A DNA stretch of 7,451 nt, taken from assembly GCA_002348425.1 (NCBI GenBank), contig DEBE01000198.1:1-7451 (forward strand), given 5' to 3'. The notes under the pieces were generated by a model. The model worked only from the letters and a program-made list of their open reading frames with translations. It ran no database searches and was not told the origin of the DNA. Shown here piece by piece: positions 1 through 5,884 of the stretch. A program made the translations under genes and the position numbers. The DNA comes from Alphaproteobacteria bacterium UBA2964 (GTDB lineage: Bacteria; Pseudomonadota; Alphaproteobacteria; MPNO01; UBA2964). Each line of letters opens with the position of its first letter. Within the stretch, counting starts at the first letter, position 1.

Positions 1-478
1 GTTGAAACAAAATATTATTGATGCCGGAGTGCCAGATGTTCAGCAGGTTTGGTGCCATGAGACCGGTGGCTCAAGAATGTTACATGGGGTCTCTATTAAA
101 CAACGTTATCCCGGACATTCACGTCAAGCAGGGCAGATCGCCTCGCAATGTAGAGCCGCCGCCTATGCGTCAAAATATGTCATCGTTACAGATGATGATG
201 TTGATGTTACTAGGCTGGATCAACTGATTTGGGCAATGATGGTAAGGACAGACCCTAAACGCTCGATTGATTTTATTACGGGTGCTTGGGACTCTCCTGC
301 GGACCCTATGCTAACTCCGCAGCAACGTAGAGTCGGCGATATGACGCATTCTGTGGCCATAATCGACGCCTGTCGGCCATTTGATTGGCAGGACCAATTC
401 CCAATGGCAAACGCGCCAAGTCCAGAAGTTGCTCGTAAGGCCGAAGAAAAATTTGGTTATCTTATGAAGGGGCGGTAA
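1..478 (+). CDS. UbiD-family decarboxylase, C-terminal part (5' end outside window)
   Basis: The reading frame is open to the left edge, so this is the last ~158 residues of a protein normally near 450-500 residues. The TTG at base 2 is not a credible start. UbiD-family enzymes decarboxylate (or carboxylate) aromatic and alpha,beta-unsaturated acids in the cytoplasm using prenylated FMN made by UbiX. The family is recognised here by KQRYPGHSRQAG (33-44 of the visible part), YVIVTDDDVD (59-68), LIWAMMVRTDP (75-85) and the tail IIDACRPFDWQDQFP (120-134). The DDDV...W...R.DP pattern matches E. coli UbiD as I remember it. The catalytic Arg/Glu/Glu set lies upstream of the window, so activity cannot be judged. 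The gene is 8 nt upstream of the CoA ligase and clearly in its operon. The tail, with DACRPF, resembles the broad catabolic branch rather than the ubiquinone-pathway enzyme. The substrate is unknown. Confidence 0.9.
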   Translation, partial: LKQNIIDAGVPDVQQVWCHETGGSRMLHGVSIKQRYPGHSRQAGQIASQCRAAAYASKYVIVTDDDVDVTRLDQLIWAMMVRTDPKRSIDFITGAWDSPADPMLTPQQRRVGDMTHSVAIIDACRPFDWQDQFPMANAPSPEVARKAEEKFGYLMKGR

Positions 479-486
479 AGCGGAGA

Positions 487-2052
487 ATGGTCTCTTCTCA
501 AGTCCATGGAGATCTCCTACCGGATAATTATATTTCTGTTTTTCAGCAGCTAAAACGCAACGCTTCTCGGGCACCCACTTCTCCAGCACTTGTATCTCTT
601 GAGATTGATGATTCGATCACGTGGAAAGAGCTTTTGGACTGGTGTTCTTTTGTATCACAGTTTTTACAAGAGCTAGAAATAAAGGCAAATGATAAGGTCC
701 TCGTTTTAGGAGAAAACTCGATTGAAAACCTGATACTATATTATGGTATCCAAGCCTTTGGGGCCACCTACTGCACTATAAATACCGATATTAATAAAAA
801 TCACATCATTGAGATGATTGACCGCATCAAGCCGGAGTTGATTTTGTTTGACCAAGGCTTAGAAACACTTCCCATTGAGGAAATAAAAAACACCCGGAGA
901 TTCTCTTTCGGGGATAGGAAAAGTTGCACCGGTCTATTTGCCAAACTTTCATGCTTTGATCATAACACTTTTTACTATTTAAAAAATAACCAGACAGATA
1001 ATTGTGTTCTTTGTTTTACTTCGGGGACATCTGCGCAGCCTAAGGGGGTTATTCATAGTTTCTGTAATTATCAAGCTATAGCACAACATCAACTTGAACG
1101 CTGGTCACTTAAAAGAAAAGATCGTATCCTTGAATTTCGTTCTATGAGCTGGGCATCAGCTCACATGATCTCACTAAACCCGACCCTTTTAGCTGGGGCC
1201 ACTCTTTTATTAGGCAAGAAATTCTCTCGTTCGCATTTGGTTAGCTGGATAGAAAAATACAAACCTTCTATTATTGTTTCCGTTCCGACTGTCGTAAATA
1301 TGTTATTGGAGCGGCCCATTGAAAATGGAAAAAAAACCTTTGAGAGCGTTCGTTTTATATCCTGCAGCACCGCGCCACTAATGGCTGACGCCCATCGAAG
1401 GTTTGAGAACACTTATGACGCGGAACTCGTGCAGCTCTATGGGATGAGTGAGGGAGGAATAATTGCAGCCAATACTCCCGGAAAAAGAGAAATCGGAAGT
1501 GTCGGAACTCCAGGAAAATATCAGGATATTTCGATAAGAGATAGCAACAGAAAATTGCTAGGCACAGGCGAAATAGGCGAAATAGAAACACTCAGTGCAC
1601 AGCATGCTAAGGCATATTTATACGCCGACGGCAACTTGGAGCTACTGCGTGGAAAACCTCTAAAAACTGGTGATTTAGGCTATATCGATGGCAAAGGCTT
1701 TTTACGAATAACCGGACGTGCCAAGGATGTTGTAATTCGGGGAGGAGTAAACATCTCTCCATTAGAAATCGATTCATTAATTTCACAACTGCCAGGCGTG
1801 ATGCAAGTTGTTACCTTTGGGGTTCCCGATCCCGTTTATGGAGAAGAACTTGTAAGTTGGGTCGTAAGTGCACCGGGTCACAGACTAACCATTCAAGACC
1901 TAAAAGGTTTTTGTGCCGAAAAACTACCTGAACAAAAACGGCCGAAATATATTCAATTGGTACAAGACATCCCCAAGAATAAAAGAGGAAAAATTGACCG
2001 TGAAAAAGCAAAGCTGGATTGGCAAACCTCACAAAAGAAAGGAAATGCATGA
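487..2052 (+). CDS. Acyl-CoA synthetase / AMP-dependent ligase (ANL superfamily)
   Basis: This 521-residue protein has the normal length for the family, which activates a carboxylic acid with ATP to an acyl-adenylate and transfers it to CoA. The phosphate-binding motif FTSGTSAQPKG is at 177-187. YGMSEG is at 318-323, GDLGYID begins at 395 with Asp396 expected to bind the ATP ribose, and the hinge GRAKDVVIRGG starts at 410. The C-terminal PKNKRGKIDR supplies the expected catalytic lysine, Lys502. All key residues are present, so the enzyme looks active. The ATG at 487 is preceded by GGAG only 1 nt away, which is too close. GAAGGGG about 13 nt upstream, in the end of the UbiD gene, may serve instead. 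The gene sits between UbiD and a methyltransferase in one operon, which suggests that an acid from the same pathway is thioesterified. The sequence does not settle aryl versus fatty acid specificity. Confidence 0.93.
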   Translation: MVSSQVHGDLLPDNYISVFQQLKRNASRAPTSPALVSLEIDDSITWKELLDWCSFVSQFLQELEIKANDKVLVLGENSIENLILYYGIQAFGATYCTINTDINKNHIIEMIDRIKPELILFDQGLETLPIEEIKNTRRFSFGDRKSCTGLFAKLSCFDHNTFYYLKNNQTDNCVLCFTSGTSAQPKGVIHSFCNYQAIAQHQLERWSLKRKDRILEFRSMSWASAHMISLNPTLLAGATLLLGKKFSRSHLVSWIEKYKPSIIVSVPTVVNMLLERPIENGKKTFESVRFISCSTAPLMADAHRRFENTYDAELVQLYGMSEGGIIAANTPGKREIGSVGTPGKYQDISIRDSNRKLLGTGEIGEIETLSAQHAKAYLYADGNLELLRGKPLKTGDLGYIDGKGFLRITGRAKDVVIRGGVNISPLEIDSLISQLPGVMQVVTFGVPDPVYGEELVSWVVSAPGHRLTIQDLKGFCAEKLPEQKRPKYIQLVQDIPKNKRGKIDREKAKLDWQTSQKKGNA

Positions 2053-2816
2053 CTTATTCAGAGATCTACTCACAATATGATCACTTTATGGGCCGCTGGA
2101 GCCGAAAAGTTTGCTGCCAATTTTTAAATCAGCTTACTCCTGAAAGAGAATTAAAGTGGCTCGATGTGGGCTGTGGGATAGGGGTTTTGGGACAAATTAT
2201 AGTTAAAAACTATTCCCCATCAGCTGTCGTCGGAATAGACCCTCTCGAAAATTCCATTAAAGCTGCCCAAAAACATGCCGATAACATTGAGATAGAATTC
2301 GGTATTGGGAAAGCAGAAGATTTGCCCTTTCAGGATTCTAGCTTTGATGCCGTAGTTTCCGGCCTCATGATCAAATTCGTTCCGGACCAAGAGAAGGCCA
2401 TCAGAGAAATGAAACGTGTTACTCGGGTTGGTGGTATCGTGGCTTTGTATGATTGGGATATCACGTCAAACATGAATACCACTAGACACTTCTGGTCTGC
2501 GGTTGACGATACGACTAGCAATCCAATAACTCCTGGTCCAGCAGCCCCGGCACATAAATTAGAATTGCTCTTTAAAGAGGCCGGGCTGAGTCAGGTACAA
2601 CAAAAAAAAATCTCATTTAATTCATATTTCCGCAATCTTGACGATTATTGGCGGCCAATTACTCAAAACTCACAAAATGTTGGCCGTTTTTACAAAAAAA
2701 TGTCCGACGAACACCAGACAGCGGTTTTTAATCGTTTAAAAGAGACACTACCCTTCAAAAGTGACGGCTCAATTCAATTCGAAAGCCGTGCGATAATGGC
2801 TTCGGGATATGCCTAG
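2049..2816 (+). CDS. Class I SAM-dependent methyltransferase (UbiE/Methyltransf_11 type)
   Basis: This is a 255-residue soluble methyltransferase. SAM-binding motif I is LDVGCGIG (38-45). It is followed by VVGIDP with acidic Asp64 at the end of strand 2, then AEDLPF (89-94) and FDAVVSGLMIKFVPD. The N-terminal YDHFMGRWSR is common in this methyltransferase group. The start is ATG 2049, which overlaps the ligase stop as ATGA. The purine-rich stretch AAAGAAAGGAAA just upstream acts as the ribosome-binding site. The frame also opens at 2019, but that start would lie inside the ligase and add ten residues without homologous character. The stop-start overlap implies translational coupling with the ligase. 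The acceptor, whether oxygen, carbon or nitrogen on a small molecule, cannot be read from the sequence. Confidence 0.9.
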   Translation: MTYSEIYSQYDHFMGRWSRKVCCQFLNQLTPERELKWLDVGCGIGVLGQIIVKNYSPSAVVGIDPLENSIKAAQKHADNIEIEFGIGKAEDLPFQDSSFDAVVSGLMIKFVPDQEKAIREMKRVTRVGGIVALYDWDITSNMNTTRHFWSAVDDTTSNPITPGPAAPAHKLELLFKEAGLSQVQQKKISFNSYFRNLDDYWRPITQNSQNVGRFYKKMSDEHQTAVFNRLKETLPFKSDGSIQFESRAIMASGYA

Positions 2817-2819
2817 TAA

Positions 2820-4553
2820 TCAACGCCTGGCGTCTGCCAACGCCTGAGCATCATCATAAGAAGTTTGAACATTGAGGACCGCCTGACGTTTTTCAACGTC
2901 TACCGCCTTAAGTGCTCTTTCCAATGCCCCTGGTAAGTCTTCCGCATTATCAACTCGTTCACCAAACCCTCCATTGGCCTCGACAACTTTTTCAAAATCC
3001 GGGTTAGGCTCGAGTGCTGTCAGGGGCGACCGGTTCAAACGCGATGCGGCACCGTCTGGGTGCAACCCAAGAGTAGATTTTCTGACCGAACCCCACATTC
3101 GATTATTTAGAATAATGGTGCATACCGGCAATTCCAATGCCGCACCAACGAAGTGAGCGGGTGTCGGGTTGCCAAACATATAGGACCCATCACCCGCCAC
3201 ATTAAATACTCTCCGTGATTTGTCCGCTAATTGTAAGCCAAGTGCTGCGCCATTTCCCCAACCTAATCCACCGGCTGGACTGGTGCCAAACACTGTTCCC
3301 GCTGGCCTTGTACCCAAGAAGCCAACGGGAAGCTGGGATTCACTTACTAGAACATCCTCTTCATTCATGACCTCCCCTATACAATGGGCCACCCAGGGAT
3401 ATTCCATTGGCCCACCTACAGATTGACGTTCTAGCATCCCTTTTTGAGCTATTGATAGTTCCGCTTTTTGTTCGGCAACAATCTTACGCGTAGTTGCAAT
3501 CCGGTCCCTATCTTCAGACATCGCTTCACACAGTGCGCCAACAATTGCCCCCGGATCTCCGGATAGCGTTAAGTCACTGCGAAAACCCCTTATGGGATAA
3601 TTTGAAAATAGAGGATCCACCCCCGCCTGAATTACCTTCGTTTCCGGCCCAATTTTATGAAGACTTGGAATCCAAGGCGTATCAGCTTCTAATGTCAAAA
3701 TTACATCGGCACTTCCGAGATACTCTCCAGGCTCGAATCCTACATGCATAGGATGGTTAGTGGGGAGATTTACATAACGCGGTCTGTAACATACCACCGG
3801 GATGGCGAATCGATCCGCGAATTCCTCAAGCATTGCGACATCTCCCGGGTTCTGTCCAAAAGATGAAGAAATTATCAGAGGATGTTTGGCCTTACTCAGC
3901 ATATCGGCCGCATGATCAATTGCATCAGGATTTGGGATCCCCGCGGCCGCAGGGATACGGGTGGAAGGACTGTCAAATGAAAAATCTCCTGGCCCTTCAG
4001 CCAGCACTTCCCGGGGCAAGGTCAAATATACTGGTCCCCGGGGCTCAGACATCGCCACTGTCAAAGCTCTATCAACCACCGTCTCCAGTTGCTCAAGGTT
4101 ACGCAATTCATAATCCCATTTAACCAATTCCCTGACCATGCCTGCTTGATCAAATAACTCCTGCGCCCAGTGTATGTAGATGCTCCGAGCACCCGGCAAA
4201 CCTTCCTCGGTAAGAGGTGTCCGACCTGCGGTAAACAACATCGGTATCCGTTCCCGTGCCGCATTCATGATCCCGCAAACACCATTTGCTGTTCCAACAG
4301 TTACATGCAGCATTACAGCCTGAGGGCGGCCGGTCGCAAGAAAATAGCCATGGGCCATAGCGACTGCCACATTTTCATGTGGAACCGTGACAGGGACGGG
4401 GGCTTTCGCTTCGCCTAATTGAGCTTTAGACAAAGCCTCGATAACCGATGCAAAATCCGTTCCGGCATTACCAAACAAATAATCCACGCCCCGATCTGCC
4501 AAAAGCGCTAGATATGCTTCTGCTGTTGTATCAGCCTTGATATGGTGTCTCAA
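2820..4553 (-). CDS. Thiamine-diphosphate-dependent decarboxylase/lyase, benzoylformate decarboxylase/acetolactate synthase-like
   Basis: This 577-residue enzyme has the three-domain ThDP fold. The PYR domain carries FGNAGTDF (about 27-34) and the catalytic Glu60 in PHENVAVAMAHGY. A central domain covers roughly 200-345. The PP domain carries GGLGWGNGAALG (428-439) and the Mg/ThDP motif GDGS (454-457), ending in ILNN (481-484). The early part resembles benzoylformate decarboxylase (MdlC) more than acetolactate synthase. It has FGN.G[ST], a Leu-His at 82-83 in LHVTVGTANG where MdlC has its active-site His70, and VKWDYE...GPVYLTLP where MdlC has VKWSYE...GPVYLSVP. These parallels are from memory. 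I see no clear match for MdlC His281. There is no ilvN-like subunit nearby, which argues against branched-chain amino-acid synthesis. The start is TTG 4553 with GGAG 7 nt upstream. An in-frame ATG at 4637 adds 28 residues unlike the family and would run through the inverted repeat. The gene is divergent from the permease and richer in G+C than its neighbours. The exact reaction is uncertain. Confidence 0.9.
   Translation of the reverse strand: MRHHIKADTTAEAYLALLADRGVDYLFGNAGTDFASVIEALSKAQLGEAKAPVPVTVPHENVAVAMAHGYFLATGRPQAVMLHVTVGTANGVCGIMNAARERIPMLFTAGRTPLTEEGLPGARSIYIHWAQELFDQAGMVRELVKWDYELRNLEQLETVVDRALTVAMSEPRGPVYLTLPREVLAEGPGDFSFDSPSTRIPAAAGIPNPDAIDHAADMLSKAKHPLIISSSFGQNPGDVAMLEEFADRFAIPVVCYRPRYVNLPTNHPMHVGFEPGEYLGSADVILTLEADTPWIPSLHKIGPETKVIQAGVDPLFSNYPIRGFRSDLTLSGDPGAIVGALCEAMSEDRDRIATTRKIVAEQKAELSIAQKGMLERQSVGGPMEYPWVAHCIGEVMNEEDVLVSESQLPVGFLGTRPAGTVFGTSPAGGLGWGNGAALGLQLADKSRRVFNVAGDGSYMFGNPTPAHFVGAALELPVCTIILNNRMWGSVRKSTLGLHPDGAASRLNRSPLTALEPNPDFEKVVEANGGFGERVDNAEDLPGALERALKAVDVEKRQAVLNVQTSYDDAQALADARR
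2821..2846. repeat. Short direct and inverted repeats at the convergent gene junction
   Basis: CAACGCCTG occurs twice, at 2821-2829 and 2838-2846. The palindrome ACGCC-T-GGCGT spans 2823-2833. GGCGT (2829-2833) can also pair with ACGCC (2840-2844) across a 6-nt loop. All of this lies in the last codons of the - strand gene, where an Ala/Asp/Arg-rich tail is encoded, so codon use may explain it. There is no T-run on either strand, so it is at best a weak stem after the methyltransferase stop. Confidence 0.35.
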
Positions 4554-4559
4554 TGTGGG

Positions 4560-4566
4560 TCTCCCC
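4560..4566 (-). promoter_or_regulatory. Ribosome-binding site deciding the TTG start of the ThDP enzyme
   Basis: Read on the - strand this is GGGGAGA. Its GGAG core (4561-4564) ends 7 nt before the TTG at 4551-4553. The upstream in-frame ATG at 4637 has no comparable site. The protein encoded from TTG begins RHHIKADTTAEAYLALLADRG (first residue Met), which is where the family's PYR domain usually begins. Confidence 0.65.
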
Positions 4567-4587
4567 GAGTCTAGTTTTACTTTAATA

Positions 4588-4614
4588 CAATTATGTCCCA
4601 GATTGACATAATTG
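4588..4614. promoter_or_regulatory. Perfect 10-bp inverted repeat, probable operator of the divergent promoter region
   Basis: CAATTATGTC (4588-4597) and GACATAATTG (4605-4614) are exact reverse complements separated by 7 bp. The centre-to-centre spacing is 17 bp, which suits a dimeric helix-turn-helix regulator better than a terminator: the stem is A+T-rich and has no T-run. The repeat lies between the ThDP enzyme and permease starts. It covers a candidate -10 on the - strand and a TTGACA on the + strand, so one bound protein could control both genes. No regulator gene is present in the window, and the regulator family is not identifiable from the site. Confidence 0.6.
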
Positions 4615-4618
4615 CACA
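4590..4618 (-). promoter_or_regulatory. Candidate promoter for the ThDP enzyme gene
   Basis: On the - strand, CATAAT (4590-4595, five of six matches to a sigma-70 -10) is preceded by TGTGCA (4613-4618, only three of six) with a 17-bp spacer. Transcription would start near 4583 and give a leader of about 30 nt containing the GGAG site. The -10 lies in one arm of the inverted repeat. The weak -35 would fit an activated promoter. Confidence 0.3.
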
Positions 4619-4631
4619 GATCCAATCTGTT
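4603..4631 (+). promoter_or_regulatory. Candidate promoter for the MFS permease gene
   Basis: A consensus TTGACA at 4603-4608 is followed after 17 bp by TCTGTT (4626-4631), which matches the -10 consensus at only three positions. The -35 overlaps the right arm of the inverted repeat. Transcription from here would begin only about 9 nt before ATG 4647, leaving almost no leader. The true start site may therefore lie elsewhere. Confidence 0.25.
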
Positions 4632-4646
4632 AGGCACATTAAGACA

Positions 4647-5786
4647 ATGGCAATTAGAATTTCCCTAGTTTTTGGCGCTATCTTTGCGGTTATTGGTATT
4701 ATCATGCCATTTTGGCCAATTTGGCTCGAATCCAAGGGTATTAGCCCAATAGAAATCGGTCTGATTCTCGCAGTGGGAACTTGGAGCCGAGCTATCTTGA
4801 ATCCTTTACTCGCGCAGAATGCGGATCGTCATGGACGACCGGATATCATGATTATCCTTCTCGGTTGGGGCGCACTTATCGCACACCTTTTATTTTTTGT
4901 TTCCGATAGTTTCTGGAGCCTTTTTTTAATTAGCGTATGTTCTTCGATACTTTTATTTGCCATGATGCCGATGGCCGATGCCATAACCATGCTCAAAGTA
5001 CGAGAGGGAATAGTTGATTATGGACGGGTAAGACTATGGGGTTCCCTTACTTTTATTGTTGCAGCCCTCGGCGGCGGCTATTTTCTCGAAGGAAAACCTG
5101 AACACTACATCCTTTGGCTTATTGTGGGGCTCCTATTATTTACAGTCGTCATCTGTCATCTAGTTCCACGAACAGATACAGCCGGCACTAAGAATTTTCT
5201 TACACCTCTACTAAATATTATAAGAAATAGTCGGCTCATCACTTTCATGTTTTCTGCAAGCCTAATTCAGGCTAGTCATGCTGTCTATTATGGGTTTTCG
5301 ACATTGCACTGGCGTGCCAATGGCATTGATGAATTAACCATTGGTGCCCTTTGGGCAGAGGGTGTAATCGCCGAGATAATATTGTTCGCAATCGCCGGAA
5401 AATATATCAATCGAATTGGCCCTATGGTATTTCTAATGATTGGCGGAACGGCCGCTATCATACGTTGGGTCATCCTAGGTAGTACGGCAGATGTTACACA
5501 CTTAATTTTAATTCAATGGTTTCACGCCTTTACCTTCGGAGCGACCCACCTCGCAGCACTTTACTATATTGCCAAATCTGTCCCGGTAGAATTTACTGCA
5601 ACAGCTCAAAGTCTATATTCAAGTTTTGCGGTGGGAAGCGCCATGGCATTTGCAATGCTGGGCTCAGGCTGGCTATATGAAAACTTTGCCGGAGTAGCCT
5701 TTTTTTCGATGGCAGGGATGGCTTTTTTAGGAATTTTAGTTCTACCAATTGTCAAGTTACTCTCAGCGGGAAGAACTCGACCATAG
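4647..5786 (+). CDS. MFS permease, HcaT-like (3-phenylpropionate transporter family)
   Basis: This 379-residue inner-membrane protein has about twelve hydrophobic segments and is close in length to E. coli HcaT. Family signs along the chain are MPFWPIWLESKGIS (20-33), DYGRVRLWGS (124-133), IQASHAVYYGFSTLHW (207-222), GVIAEIILFA (239-248), IIRWVILG (271-278) and HLAALYYIA (301-309). Each has a close counterpart in HcaT as I recall it. HcaT is annotated as a proton-coupled importer of phenylpropionate, so an aromatic or similar monocarboxylate is the likely cargo. That is inference, because the family also contains uncharacterised members. ATG 4647 is preferred because it gives the family-sized N-terminus. 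ATG 4593 is in frame but lies in the inverted repeat and adds 18 polar residues before the first membrane segment. Neither start has a strong ribosome-binding site. The gene is divergent from the ThDP enzyme. Confidence 0.85.
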   Translation: MAIRISLVFGAIFAVIGIIMPFWPIWLESKGISPIEIGLILAVGTWSRAILNPLLAQNADRHGRPDIMIILLGWGALIAHLLFFVSDSFWSLFLISVCSSILLFAMMPMADAITMLKVREGIVDYGRVRLWGSLTFIVAALGGGYFLEGKPEHYILWLIVGLLLFTVVICHLVPRTDTAGTKNFLTPLLNIIRNSRLITFMFSASLIQASHAVYYGFSTLHWRANGIDELTIGALWAEGVIAEIILFAIAGKYINRIGPMVFLMIGGTAAIIRWVILGSTADVTHLILIQWFHAFTFGATHLAALYYIAKSVPVEFTATAQSLYSSFAVGSAMAFAMLGSGWLYENFAGVAFFSMAGMAFLGILVLPIVKLLSAGRTRP

Positions 5787-5869
5787 AATTGTATTTTGAT
5801 TAGGGAAATTATCATCGCTGTTTGCTTGTGCATAATCTTGAAGTTAAAAAGAAGATTTTTATTAATTAT

Positions 5870-5875
5870 GGGGAA
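5870..5875 (+). promoter_or_regulatory. Ribosome-binding site deciding the start of the downstream membrane protein
   Basis: GGGGAA ends 9 nt before ATG 5885 and is followed by a T-run (5876-5883). The frame also opens at TTG 5822, but that would add 21 charged residues before the first membrane helix and has no comparable site. The 98-nt gap after the permease stop contains A+T-rich sequence and no convincing terminator. Confidence 0.55.
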
Positions 5876-5884
5876 TTTTTTTTC

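Noticed and set aside
3494..4418. Several + strand open frames of 82-96 codons opposite the ThDP enzyme gene.
   Set aside because: The - strand frame carries all the conserved ThDP motifs without a break. The opposite frames have no recognisable domains.
5797..5884. Possible promoter elements (CATAAT at 5831-5836 and an A+T-rich stretch) before the 438-residue membrane protein.
   Set aside because: No -35 element sits at a proper distance, and A+T-rich sequence produces such hexamers often. Co-transcription with the permease is equally possible.
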